DNA of 64,000 nt from Cordia subcordata (lineage: Eukaryota > Streptophyta > Magnoliopsida > Boraginales > Cordiaceae): assembly GCA_028554755.1 (NCBI GenBank), contig JAPTOF010000017.1:558001-622000 (forward strand), in the 5' to 3' direction. Shown here piece by piece: positions 48,012-59,591 of this stretch (the stretch's first letter is position 1; each line of letters opens with the position of its first letter). Made by a program: the position numbers and the translations under genes. The notes beneath the pieces were generated by a model. It was not told the DNA's origin, ran no database searches, and saw only the letters and a program-made list of their open reading frames with translations.

Positions 48012-49297
48012 AAAATACATATTAGCTCACACACCTCCATGTTTTTGCCACAAATGTTCTACAAGATCAGCTTGTAGCTGGTTATGAAACTTTCGATTAC
48101 GAATACGATAATGAGTTTGTATAAAATCAATAAGCTCAGCTGTTTGTTCACGTGAGACTATTGAATTTGAACTTTCACTAGCATAATCATAGTTGAAATC
48201 TAAGTTGTTAATACCTCTTTCATCTTCTATAATCATGTTATGCATAATAATGCATGCAGTCATGATATTTTTTAGAGTGTCAACATCCCAAAACCATGCA
48301 AGGCCACGAACAATAACAAACCGAGCTTGGAGTACTCCAAATGCACACTCCACATCTTTCCTGACTGATTCTTAAGCCATAGCAAAATACTTCTTCTTAT
48401 TACCTTGTGCAAGTGGTATAGTTTTAACCAACGTTGCCCAAGATGGGTATATATCACCGGCAAGATAATATCACATCATATTGTTATGTCCATTAATCGT
48501 ATAATTGACCTTAGAGGCTTGTCCTTTAGCTAATTTAGCAAAGATTGATGATTGTTCCAAAACATTTATATCATTGAGAGAATCGGGCAAACCAAAAAAG
48601 GCATGCCATATCCAAAGATCATAAGAAGCCACAACTTTTAAATAATTGTTGGTTCTCAAATATGACCAGTATACATACCTTTCCATGTAGTCGAACAATT
48701 CTTCCATTTCTAATGCATGCAGTCAATACTTCGCAACATTCTTGGAAAGCCTATTTGATTTCCAACTTTTAGCAATCTGGCAATATCACTCTCATTTAGT
48801 GATCTCAAGTACTCATTAGAAAATATTTCTACCATTGCTTTAACGAATTTTCTCAAAGTCTTTATGGTTGTGCTTTCGCAATTCTCATGTATTCATCCAC
48901 TAAATCTGCAACAAATCCATATGCAAGAATCCTTAATGAGGCAGTGACTTTTTGCAAGGAAGATAAACCCTAATGTCTAGCAAAATTTTGTTTTCGAACA
49001 AAATATGGATCATGTGCTTCAACTACAAATTGAGTTTGAAGAAATAATAAACAACTCATCCAAAATTTCCTTCAGATATTATCAGGATAAATAGAATTTT
49101 TTTGAAAAGTTGTTGTGATAGAGTCTTTCATGACCTTAAACCTTGTCTCGCCACAAGAAAGCATGACCATGGATAGAACCACGACTTAAACGTTGTTGTC
49201 TCGTAAGTCTTTGATCTTCATCAACCAGTAATTGAAGTAACGCAAGTTCCTCATCGGAGTCAGAAGAATCGAAATACTCCATACAATTGAAATCCAT
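48012..49297 (-). pseudogene. PIF/Harbinger transposase (HARBI1-like, DDE)
   Basis: Nuclease-like transposase that cuts and joins the element. The minus-strand start MDFNCMEYFDSSDSDEELALL lies near 49297. Catalytic blocks are readable across frame changes: DCMH (first D, about 48735), LPDSLNDINVLEQS (second D, about 48575) and RKDVECAFGVLQARF (E, about 48345), followed by IMTACIIMHNMIIEDER. It ends LVEHLWQKHGGV at about 48027. At least four frameshifts or stops separate the blocks. With ORF1 this is a decayed autonomous element. Confidence 0.85.
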
Positions 49298-49518
49298 AAC
49301 TTTGGACACGAGATGTGATAAAAGGGAAAACAACTAAATGGTTTCAAGTATTACAAGAAAACAAGAGAGAAAGCTAATGAATTTCGAAAGATATGTTGCA
49401 CTTTGAGAAGCTTGTTGCATAAGCATATGTAGTCTTTAAGTCTCACTAATGATCACAAACAAAAAATTATGAAATGAGTAATGCAACGTAAAGTTGATTG
49501 ACAATACAATACATAAAA

Positions 49519-49882
49519 AGATTTGATCGATTAAACAAAAATCTTATATTGACAAAATGAGACATATAAAAGATTTGGTTGATTAAATGTAAAGCTTATA
49601 TTGACAAAACGAGACATATAAAATATTTGACCGATTAAACATGAAGCTTGTATTTGACGAAACAAGACAAAAAAAAAGATTTGATTGATTAAACATAAAG
49701 CTTGTATTTAATAAAACAAGACATAAAAAAGATTTAACTGATTAAACATAATGTTTGTATTGACAAGACAAGACATAAAAGGAATGACCGATTGAACATA
49801 CAGCTCGCATTAACAAAAACAAGATGTAGAAGAAATGATCGATTGAAAATAAAGCTTGTATTGACAAGAAAATGACATAAAA
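49519..49882. repeat. 52-bp minisatellite, about seven copies
   Basis: Units begin near 49519, 49571, 49622, 49677, 49730, 49781 and 49832, with spacing of 51-56 bp. The consensus contains GATTTGATCGATTAAACA, then AAAGCTTGTATTGACA, then AAACAAGACATAAAA. Copies differ from each other, so the array is old. It lies just upstream of the transposase start. The 60-codon minus ORF at 49734-49916 is a product of the repeat. Confidence 0.9.
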
Positions 49883-49885
49883 TGA

Positions 49886-50360
49886 TTAATTTAAACGAAT
49901 AAAATAAAATAAACAATATAACATAGTTAAGAATTATACAAGATAAAAAATACTATTCATAAAAATTAAAAAATAAATTTAATATTTTAAAAAATAACAT
50001 CTTTATTAATTAACGAAAAATGTTAAGTGGCTAAAATATATTTTTAATGTAAAAAATGAAGAATAAATAAAAATATTAATAATTAAAAATCTAATACTCT
50101 TATAAATAATAAAAAACAAATAATAAATATACTAAATAATGTGTTTAATTAAATTAATGATGTGTTTTAGAGCAAAATAAAATATAGGACTCCTATAATA
50201 GGGGAAGTGCTAGAGTGAAACTGAAATAAGATTTGTAAATTGAGTGTTCAACAAAAATAGGAGAATTATTCGAATAGAACTAAAAATAAGGGATTTTAAA
50301 ATTTAAAAAAGTGATTCAAAACACTTAAATACAGGGAAAAGATAGAAAATTGGAGTTAGC
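49886..50360. other. AT-rich sequence, no gene
   Basis: Long A/T runs and no ORF or recognised repeat. The outer end of the Harbinger element probably falls here, but I could not identify its inverted repeat. Confidence 0.3.
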
Positions 50361-50363
50361 TTA

Positions 50364-51430
50364 GGGCTCGTTTGGTAATGCTGCAAAAAATTTCAAAAAT
50401 GAAACCGAAATTATAAACAAAAAACTGTAAATGCGTTTGGTTAAATTATAAAATCTATAAACAAAAACCAAAAATATGTTTGGTTGTCCATAGTTTACAA
50501 ACTATTTTTATCTCTTATTTTTCATTTTAGTATTTTATGTTAAATAGAACACATGAAAATATTTGAGAATATTTTGTAAAAGAACAATGAGAATATTTTA
50601 AAATTAATTTATTTTCTTTAAGATTATATTTCAAAAAATAATTTTAATTATTTTGAGAATATATTTTTATGTTTAGTTTTGAATTTTTTAAAATTTCATT
50701 TATTATTTTATTAATTTATTTTTTAAAATGTTTCTAAAATTACTAATATTATTTTAAAAAACAAATTATAAAATAATTATTTTTAAAAATAATTTTAATT
50801 TAATTCTTAATTTTTTTAATTTTCTAAAACCAATTATAATTTATTAAAATAATTTTTAAAGATAAATTTAATTTATCAAAAAAATTTCAATGTATTTTTA
50901 ATTTATTAAAATTATTTTAAAATATTAAAAAATATTTCCAAATTAAAATTATTTTCAAAATATTTTTAATTTATTAAAATTATTTTTAAATATTTTTATT
51001 TACTAAAATTATTTTTCATAATATTTTTTATTTATTAAAATTATTTTTCAAAATATTTTTAATTATTTTTAAAACGTATTTTTATAAAATTAATTTTATT
51101 TTCTAAAATATTTTTGAAAATAATTTTTAAAATAAAATTTTAAAAAATATTTTAAAATAAATATGTTTTAATAATTATTTTTCAAAAAAGTTAATGAGTT
51201 CATATTAATTTTGAAAAGGTAATTCTAAAGGTATCCATCACAAAGTCAATAAAAGTTTTGAAAACCTTTTACTATAATCTAAGAAAACCACTTTTTTTTA
51301 ATCAAAATTACAAAAACAAGTTGTTGATTTTTGTTTTTTTAAAAAATGAAAACGGAAACTAATAATCAAGTTTTTAAATTTTAATTAACAGAAATGAAAA
51401 ACGGAAAGACAAACAGTACCAAACGCGCCC
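50364..51430. mobile_element. Non-autonomous TIR element with TTA duplication (Harbinger/Tourist-like)
   Basis: The left tip is GGGCTCGTTTGGTA (50364). The right tip, reverse-complemented, is GGGCGCGTTTGGTA (51430). Both are directly flanked by TTA (50361-50363 and 51431-51433), the 3-bp duplication usual for PIF/Harbinger insertions. The interior is extremely AT-rich and repetitive (ATTTTTAAAAT-type runs) with no ORF, so it cannot encode a transposase. It ends 108 bp before the UBC start codon. Confidence 0.75.
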
Positions 51431-51490
51431 TTAATAATTTCTATCGTTTCTTAGTGACAGAAAACAGAGCCAAACTTTCAACTCTCTTTC

Positions 51491-51498
51491 TATATAAG
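51491..51498 (+). promoter_or_regulatory. Core promoter (TATA box) of the UBC gene
   Basis: TATATAAG at 51491 lies 51 bp before the ATG at 51542, so transcription probably starts near 51522 with a very short leader. The upstream pyrimidine-rich CTTTCAACTCTCTTTC is common in plant promoters. The start site itself is inferred. Confidence 0.6.
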
Positions 51499-51541
51499 CC
51501 CTTGGCGTAAACGTTGCGCAACGCAAAGAGGAAGAAAAACA

Positions 51542-54500
51542 ATGGCAAACAGCAATTTACCGCGAAGAATCATCAAAGTAAAGCCCTCTATCTCGCGATG
51601 CCTCGATCTTTTCGTTTTCATTTCTCCTCTATCACTTTTCTTTTAGAAAAAAAAATTTTTTATGTACCTTGCGATTTTTTTAAATTTTTTCATATAATTT
51701 TAGCTGTTTTTAATGGATTTTTCTTTATGATCTAATAGGAAACTCAACGGCTTCTCAGCGAACCAGGTAAAGCCATCTTTTTGTATATGTATTTGTGTGT
51801 ATGTGGTATTCTGTAGTTTGCTGTGGGTTTTAAGCTACACCGTACACTTTTTACGTCTCAAATTAATCATTTGCCTTGCGTTATAGTAACCTCTATGTTG
51901 GAAAAATTAACGTAATCGTTAGTATTATATTTGAGTTTTCTGTTTGATTTTAGGAATTATTTGAGCTTTCTGTTCGATTTTAGGAATTATGCAAATTTGT
52001 CTTCAGTCACATAACGTTGCTGCTCCAGAATGTTATGTGGAATGTACTAATTACCTATATTGATGTCGAAATGTTCACTATGATTGATCGCGTAGCTGAG
52101 TGTGTGTGTGTTCTTCCGTTCCTTTATTTTTTATTTTTTATTTATAAATAAGCTTTACAATTGGAAATGTTGAGGCTAGTGTAATCCCTAATTTTCGGTT
52201 TCAATCTTTACACTTTATGATTAGTTACTAGAAGTTAAAAGAGAATGTCTGCTCTTTTTGGCGTTAATGTGTTTGAATGATTTTAATTAAAACGTTATTG
52301 TGATAGGAACTTTTCTGTGTTGTCGACTATGTGACATTGTTCTTAATTTAGATCAAGTAATGAAATTTGTTTTGACTTTTGATCCATAAGTGCAGCTCCT
52401 GGAATAAGTGCATCTCCATCAGAGGAGAATATGCGGTATTTTAATGTTATGATACTTGGTCCAACACAGTCTCCGTATGAAGGTATCCAGAGCCTTGATG
52501 GCAATTTCTATTAACTGATTGGGGTATTCTTGTGCTTCTGCTGTTGATTAAATGGTATTAACCTTGCTGAATCTGTTGATTGCTTAATGTTCTCTCACAA
52601 TGTGCAAAAACTAGTTTCTAATTCTAGGTTAGCATAAAAGATTGTCCAACTTATCTATGTAAATCTGCTTGAAACTGTGTTCTCTCATGATGCTTTGCTC
52701 ACTGAAATTTCATAGAAAAGTTTTCGTACATGATCAGTTGAAACTGTTAATTCCATTTTGGGCTCTCTAAAGCTGGACTTAGTTACCTAGTTTCGGTAGT
52801 CAAGTGTTTAGTAGTTAATTTGTCAACAAATGAACAAAAGAATAATTTTCTCATGATTAAATGTTCTAATCTCTAGTGTGTAGGTTATTTTTTCTTTTGT
52901 TTTTTGGGTCTTTTTGTTGCTCAACTATTAAGGTTCCCTATTGTTAATATTCTTAATTTTCCATTGTTGTGTAGGAGGTGTCTTTAAGCTGGAATTATTT
53001 TTGCCTGAAGAGTACCCAATGGCTGCCCCAAAGGTAATTCAATTAGCTTTTGACTAGGTATATAATTGGCACCTAACAAAGTACATTTATTCATTTATTA
53101 ACCCATTGAAATGTAATTATTTCAAATGCAATTGGTATGTTGTGTGGTTGGCAAAGTTATGGCGTGGACAAAGAAAAACTCTTGATTGAACTGTATTAAC
53201 GTCTTTGGCTTACTAACTGGTGAAAACGGAAGAGAGAGAGGTGTGTCGGGGATGGGGAACAATATCGTATACTAGAGTTATATACATTACTTGAAGGACG
53301 TCTTTTAATTTGGTTGGCATTTAATATGATTTTCTGTTGAAATGAAATGAAATGAAATGATCTTTGTTCTTGTTATTTGTTTTCCTCGTGTCTGTTATGT
53401 TTGAGGTTTTCTTCTTGTTCTTGAAATTGCACTATTTTTCCACTTGCTTCATCTACAAAGTGCCATCTCACTTGCTGTTGAAATGAACTTATTGATTTAG
53501 CTGAGAGATCGATTTCTCCCCTGTGATTTGTTTCAACACTATTACCTTCCATTTTCTAGCCTGTACATTGTTCTCAACCAACTTCTTTCTCGCCCTCATG
53601 CTTTTTCCCATTAGAGTTCTGGTCATCTCAATTTCAATTTATTGAACTCTTTTCTTCTAGTTAGGGATCATATTTATGAACCTGGTCTCATAATAATGCA
53701 GACTTATTTTCAGTTGTCATTTCTTTTTGGTCTGGGAAGCTATACTTTCAGGTACTTTTGGAAGATATGATACATACAAATTGATAGATGGAGGAAGATA
53801 ATATAGTGATGGAGCAAACACTTGTATAATTACTTTTTTTTTGCTTTCCTCTTGCTTCTAGATCTGTACAAGAACTACTGTCGATGTGTAAAACAGGCTC
53901 TTAGCTCTGTTCTAGGATGTGTAGATCTATGACTTCCACTTTGCAACATTTTGCTGCAGTGAGTTTGGGGATTTATGGATTGTCTGCTTGTTACTTGCAT
54001 ACTGCTATTCCTCTTGGAAGAAGGCTGTAAAGTCTGGTCTAGTTTTTGGACACTCAAAAGTGTTTTATGTGAGTGTAAAAGCTGAAGTTGACCTATGTAT
54101 CCCATTTTTGAAAAAGCTTTTATATAAAGCTGAAGTTGGAAAAAGTTGACAAACCAGAGGTTCTGAATTGAAGCTTTTCAGAAAAGACTTTGAAGAAATT
54201 GTTTTCGCATCATGTCAAAAACTGTTTTTATTCTTTTTTTTTTTTTCCCTAAAAAAATTACTTTATATTTTTTAAAGTCCAATATTACCATCTAAAAAAT
54301 TGAAAGCTCGAGTCCTGAAATACAAGGTCAAACACTCAATGGCTCTTATTCAACAACACTTTTACTGAAAACTCTATTGCTAAAAACTCTAAAGCTCGAC
54401 AGCTGAAATCTCATAGCTAGGCCAAAATAGAGCCTTGGTAAAATATGCTGATTGTAGTTTTTCTAGCTATTTATTTACTGATGGATGATCTTCTTGCTGA

Positions 54501-56036
54501 TGCTTTACAGCTGAATGATTTCATTATTGAGTATGAATTTGCTCATGCACATGTAAAAATGTTTGTTGCAGATCCACCTTCTTTTTCAATCAACCACCTT
54601 TTTCAATCAACCACCTTCTTTTTCAATCAACCTAATATTCTCGATATTCTGAGCAAAACACCTGATATCATTGTTGGGCAATAATGTTAGATGGACAAAT
54701 TAAAATCTGGGTGGCAATCTTAGGTTTCATGCATATCTATAATGGTATAATCTCTCAATTCATGATCTAGGGAATCTTTAGATGATGGACCTGCCTCTGT
54801 TCTGGTTTGGGCAACATCTCCCACATTGGGTGGTATTCCTAACCTCTTGTATTGTTAGTATGTGGAGTACAGGGAAACTGAAGCTACAGTGTTGTAGTTC
54901 CTGTTTCTGACCTTTTCAGTGTGATTCTTTATTGTTTTTGGGCCATTGCCCATTCTTTATGGATATTCTTGATGACCAAAAATTGCTTTCGTGGGATTCT
55001 TAACTAAGTCACCTTGGAGCATGAGTTCCAACCTATATGAGTTGATTTACTGCACAGTTTTGTATTTATGCACATTTTCGTTCTCCACATGCTTATCCTC
55101 CATTTTCTTTCCTAACAGGTTCGATTCCTTACCAAAATTTACCATCCTAACATTGACAAGGTCTGTTGCTACTTCTTTGATTATTGTGAATTTATATTTT
55201 CTGCTCCAGTTGACTCCTTAATATTATGATCTTTATGTGAATAGCTTGGGAGGATATGCCTGGATATTCTTAAAGACAAATGGAGCCCTGCCCTTCAGAT
55301 TAGAACCGTGCTTTTGAGGTAATCTAAACCTGTAATTTTTGAATCATAAAATTATCTTTGATGGCATGGACTTCGAAATCCCTCCATTTTCGTTCTGCAC
55401 CTATGAAAGTATCCAGCTTACCCGAATGTGGGTGGCATTCGAGGCTGCTCTGCAGGTAAGGAATGGGAATTCATAAGAAGGATTCTTGTCCAGTGAGAAA
55501 TTTCATGACTTAGGTCCATTTTCCAAGTGTTGAACTCCATGTTGTCAGATGTAGTATTTTCTATTCTGGAATTCCATAGAGTTCAAAACATGTAATGCTT
55601 ACTGGAAATCTATTGTATAACATGCTGTTACACATTGGTGAATGAATCTTTCTTCAGCTTATTGCCTACTGTTGTACTTCTTACATTGTTTGGATTTGTG
55701 AGTTTTTTAACCTTTTTCACTGTTTTAGCATTCAAGCCCTTTTGAGTGCTCCAAACCCTGATGATCCACTCTCTGAAAACATTGCGAAGCATTGGAAAAC
55801 CAATGAGGCTGAAGCTGTTGAAACTGGTACATGCAAGAAACTCATGATTGCTTGGGCTCGTCAGAAATTGGATTGTTGTTCTTGTTACATTTCCTGAATG
55901 TTATGTCAAGCTATAAAACCTAAATACTGCCCCAAGTCGGTTTAGTTGCATTTTAATTGTAATTTTCACTGAAGTTCTCTCTATTTTCTATCCTGCAGCG
56001 AAGGAGTGGACACGTCTATATGCAAGTGGTGCATGA
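51542..56036 (+). CDS. UBC36: Ubiquitin-conjugating enzyme E2, Ubc13 type (UBC35/UBC36-like)
   Basis: E2 enzyme that, with a Uev1/Mms2 partner, builds lysine-63 ubiquitin chains in DNA-damage tolerance and signalling. Exons: 51542-51577, 51739-51766, 52396-52482, 52975-53033, 55119-55160, 55245-55318, 55729-55826, 55999-56036. They total 462 nt, giving 153 residues plus stop, the family's exact length. All introns have GT-AG borders. Start [12 protein letters not shown] is the conserved N-terminus. The HPN motif (YHPNID, residues 79-81) precedes the catalytic cysteine in GRICLDILK (Cys89). The UBC fold runs to the end, ...[11 protein letters not shown]. Intron 4 is unusually long (2085 bp). 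No disabling change was seen. UBC35 and UBC36 cannot be separated here. Confidence 0.96.
53338..53360 (+). repeat. GAAAT microsatellite in UBC intron 4
   Basis: Four to five tandem TGAAA/GAAAT units. Confidence 0.85.
54023..54434. mobile_element. Possible hAT-type MITE in UBC intron 4
   Basis: The left end GGCTGTAAAGTCTGGTCTAG and right end (reverse complement) GGCTCTATTTTGGCCTAG form an imperfect inverted repeat. The flanks TTGGAAGAA and TTGGTAAAA look like a diverged 8-9-bp duplication. It is 412 bp with no ORF and contains repeated AAGCTGAA motifs. Both TIR and duplication are imperfect, so this is tentative. Confidence 0.4.
54573..54632 (+). repeat. Tandem CTTTTTCAATCAACCAC repeat
   Basis: About three copies of CACCTTCTTTTTCAATCAAC, the middle one slightly shorter, in UBC intron 4. 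Confidence 0.85.
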
Positions 56037-56380
56037 AGTTGTGGAGACTAGTGGCTTCCCTATATAACCAACTGTGCAATGTATTCTAATGAATGTTTGA
56101 TGAACGTGGATACTGGGAGAATTGATGAAAATTGAAAGAATCTGAATTCAATGTTTATCTAAACTAACGGTCACTGCGTAATAATGTTTTTGCTTTCGGG
56201 TCTTAATTATTCTGAAGTGTATAATTTGATGAGATTCCTAGACTGTCGCTTCATCCAAGAAGCTGATATCTTATCTTCAAAGTGGCATTTTAGCAGAAAC
56301 TTTTATCAAAGCTTCCACATTATGTTATATAAATTGCATTACGGATGTGTTATCCTGATCCCATCTTGATCGCCGGTTGA

Positions 56381-56386
56381 AATAAA
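56381..56386 (+). terminator. Candidate poly(A) signal of the UBC gene
   Basis: AATAAA at 56381, 345 nt after the stop codon. A weaker AATAAT occurs near 56180. Plant poly(A) signals are loose, so either could be used. Confidence 0.4.
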
Positions 56387-56399
56387 TGCAACCATGGGC

Positions 56400-57050
56400 C
56401 TATCTCAAATAAGCTAACTCTATTTGCAGCTTGTAAGCCCAAATAAGCTTAGCCTAACAAGCTGTAAGTCCAGTTTTGACAAGTTTCCATAGGTATATTG
56501 GATTCCAATCCTTGACGTGAAACCTAGGCAAGGCTGGTCTGCACCTCTACGTCCAGCCGGACTTAGAGTTGACGCAACGGATTATACCCTAGGACTGGGA
56601 AAACAACTGCGGTCCATTTCCATACATTGACATTTTTTTCTCCTTCAATTGGCTTCAGAACAACTTATTATAGTCGTACACTTTTGAAAATGCCTTAATT
56701 CATGCATTTTCCGCAGCCTTTTACATCAGTGTCAGACACAATGAGTATCTATATAATATTATAAAATTTTTCTTGAAAGGGTGAAGTTGGAATTTATATT
56801 GGATTTCAAATTGAAAAGATAACCCGATTTCATAGTTGGAAAGTACATGTATGATTAGAGATTGAATTTTTTTGAATTTGGATGGTCAGACTTTCAAATT
56901 TGTTTCTAAACTAAAAATTGTTAAATTGCTTTTTAAGTACTTTAATGCATGAACAATTACAATTTCCAACAACATGAATTTAGTATCATTAAAGACCAGA
57001 GTTTGCTAATATGCTGATGTTACCAAAAGTCACCAATCCTCTTCTCCTTG
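56400..57050. other. Intergenic, no gene seen
   Basis: AT-rich sequence with no ORF over 60 codons of interest and no LTR landmark. Confidence 0.4.
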
Positions 57051-58183
57051 CCGCTCTCGACGGTTGAAACACCTGCAAAAATGATGACTGAGGGGCTTTT
57101 CCCCTAGAAGGAAATCCGACAGTCAAGTTAGTAAGATGATTGTATTAGAAAAACCACTATGATTGAGTTCTTGTATACCTGGCTCATGTTCCTTCCTCCC
57201 TTAGCCATTTATAGAACTCCTCCATATGTGACAAGATTCCCTTACCACTCTCTATCGCACTTCTAAGGTTGTTAGGCGGTCCTCTAGGGGCGGTTAGGCC
57301 TTATAGGGCCATGATATTTTAGACAACCCTTGACAGGTTACTTTTACTGACACTTCTGCTTGCGCGAGTTTTAAGGGTGGCTGCCAACTTGGTGGCGTTA
57401 CCTTAGCACACCTATTAGAGGGTTTGAGCCTCACTGTGGTAGAATTGCTTGTTCTCGGATGGTTAGTGGTTTTGTTAGTCCATTTGGTCTGGTCAGTGGA
57501 GTTGATGAACCACGTGAGCTGGTTAGATGCATGAGGCAGAAGGCTCGTAGTGCTAGGCAGCTTTAAGAGGATTTTTATCAAGTCATATTTATTTATATGA
57601 TCACAAAAATACTCGGAAACACCTAGTGCTGACCACACTGAGAGACAGGAAAATGCAGGTAACGCCAGTTGGCGAAGTGGCATTAAGCATCCCAATTCGA
57701 GAAGAGCTCGAGTCATCCCTCCTCTCCCTCCCTCAATTCCTTCTAGGAATTGGGTAAGGGAGGACTGCTTTCTTGTTTTAAGAGAGGTCCGCAAGGCTAC
57801 AGGCATGGCCTTTTTTAGTGGGGAAATGAGACTCACTACCCGTGCTTTGCACTTGATTTCATGGCTTATGTTGTGATTGGGTTTATTTCAAATCTCCATA
57901 ATCAAGTACCCCCTGACATTTGGGGCACGTGAGTTACCCTGCGTGAGTTACACGGTTCAGTTGTCACCCAATCAAGGTGTCTTTTGACTTTCCCGTTGTC
58001 CCTCAATGACTCTTCACTTTTTTGAGGCATTTATTTTCAAGCCTCTTTCCTTTTTGTTTTTGAAAAAGGTTTTCATTTCTTCTTCACCTCTTCATTCTTT
58101 GCCTTCTCATCCTCTTTGTCCTTTACCACTATACTTTTCATGCCTTCATCCTCTGCTACCTCCTTATTTATCTTGCCTTTCAC
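57050..58183. other. Repeat-derived region, family unresolved
   Basis: GC-richer than its surroundings. The text CACCTGCAAAAATGATGACTGAGGGGC with AATCCGACAGTCAAGTTAGT (57068-57130) resembles promoter/leader sequence of some plant LTR elements. A minus-strand ORF of 180 codons (57836-57294) is the longest open frame here but shows no domain and uneven composition; I do not call it as a gene. Confidence 0.3.
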
Positions 58184-58717
58184 CATGGCCCCTAGAAGAT
58201 CGAGGATGGCAGTTTACTCTTCAGATAGTGGGTCCAATGCCATTACAGATAGTTAGAACGCCCTTCTCTCTGGCAGTGAAGCCTTCTTTGAAGAGGATAT
58301 CCATATTGAGGAGGTTTCCTTGCCTTCTCTCTTACCTCATTTTGGAAAGTCCAAATTTGGGAATGCCGTGAAAGCTTCAAGTGGTACCCAAGTTTTTGGG
58401 GCGAAAACTCCATTGAAGTTCGAGAAAGTGGCCCCTAACCTTCTAAAGCCAAGGTTTCAAGGGAGTCCTTCAAAGCAAAGAGTGAGACCAAGCCTCTGGA
58501 CGCTTTGGAGAAGATAAGTATTCTTCATCAATTAAACTTGGACGAAGTTACGGGCCGTGTCCATGTCAACCCTTTCATGACACTTCGTCTCACTTGAATG
58601 AATGAGAGGGCGTCCTGCCCCGACAAGAATGATTTAGCTTTGTTTAAATTGGTCCTTCACAATAGGATTCCCTTGACTCTACTTGACTTCTTTCTCGAGG
58701 TTTTCAACATATTCAAG
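58184..58717 (+). pseudogene. Transposon-like ORF remnant, unidentified
   Basis: From an ATG near 58184 the frame gives MAPRRSRMAVYSSDSGSN, then a stop, then EEDIHIEEVSLPSLLPHFGK (to about 58400). A later frame reads EKISILHQLNLDEVTGRVH and NERASCPDKNDLALFKLVL, with RIPLTLLDFFLEVFNIFK at the end. The last part resembles the N-terminal domain of accessory ORFs carried by some plant gypsy elements, but I am not certain. The copia LTR at 58718 cuts it off. Confidence 0.35.
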
Positions 58718-59124
58718 TGTTGGGAAAAATGTGGTGTAAATGAGATGAAAATGAATGAAAGATTCAAGACACAATTTTACGTGGTTTGGCTTATGCATAC
58801 TTCACCAGTAGAAGGAGAATTTTATTAAAACAATGTCGATAATGAAAACAAGATGGACTCTTGCTCTAGCTCTAACCGCTTTTTGCTAACTGCCTTACGT
58901 CTCTCTTTTCTCCCTCACACCTATTACAATAGGCTAAGCTCCTATTTATAGGACACAGAGACTAACAAAGCATGACAGCTACAATTATGGCAGAGTACAA
59001 ATAAGGCAAAATTAAAAAAAGGCAAGACAACAAATTAGGCAAGTCTTCCTATGTTTTTTAGGTACCAAGAAACTTGGCTTTCAAGCAATCTTGGTCTCCA
59101 AGCAATATGGGCTGTAACCCAACA
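58718..59124 (-). mobile_element. Copia LTR, minus strand (407 bp)
   Basis: The rc starts TGTTGGGTTACAGCCC at 59124 and ends TTTTTCCCAACA at 58718, a perfect TGTTGGG/CCCAACA inverted pair. It is preceded on the minus strand by the purine tract CCAAGGTAGAGATT, so it is a 3' LTR. A TATA-like CCTATTTATAGG (58949-58960) fits the promoter. Confidence 0.8.
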
Positions 59125-59591
59125 AATCTCTACCTTGGACTGTATTCACTTCCTATCGACCGATCAAAATTCTCCTTTTCTTTGCTAACCAGCCCCACAT
59201 GGGCTTACCACTTCGTATTGCACACATAGGTAATGCTTCGTAGCCGTTTGACCGACCTCTTCACTGCCCACCAACGTCCTCATAGTGTCGCATCCCTGCT
59301 ACCCACGTTGCTCGCAAGTGAAACATGTCGAGTGTCTATCACGGCATCCCCAACCTCGATGCTAACATCACTCAACTCAGGAACATCATACACATGCTCC
59401 ACCTCATCCTCAGAACCATGAAAAGACTCTATCTCTTCACTCACAGTGTTTCTCAACTAAGCTACACTTGGACCATCAACCTTATCACCATGGAACCCTT
59501 GCTCATGCACACTCATTTCCGTGGCATTCAAAGCATAAGCCTCCTGACATGTTCCATCTTTGAGAGATTCTTCTAAAGGATCTATGGAGCA
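59125..59591 (-). mobile_element. Copia 3' internal remnant
   Basis: Minus-strand sequence upstream of the polypurine tract at about 59125-59140. No RNase H motif is visible; a frame with acidic residues (EVEHVYDVPELSDVSIEV near 59420-59370) may be integrase tail or an extra domain. Too short to assign. Confidence 0.35.

Noticed and set aside
57294..57836. 180-codon minus-strand ORF
   Set aside because: No domain, odd composition and no partner features; not enough to call a gene.
58006..58371. 121-codon plus-strand ORF starting MTLHFFEAF
   Set aside because: Its start is pyrimidine-rich, and the better protein-like frame begins at 58184 in another phase.
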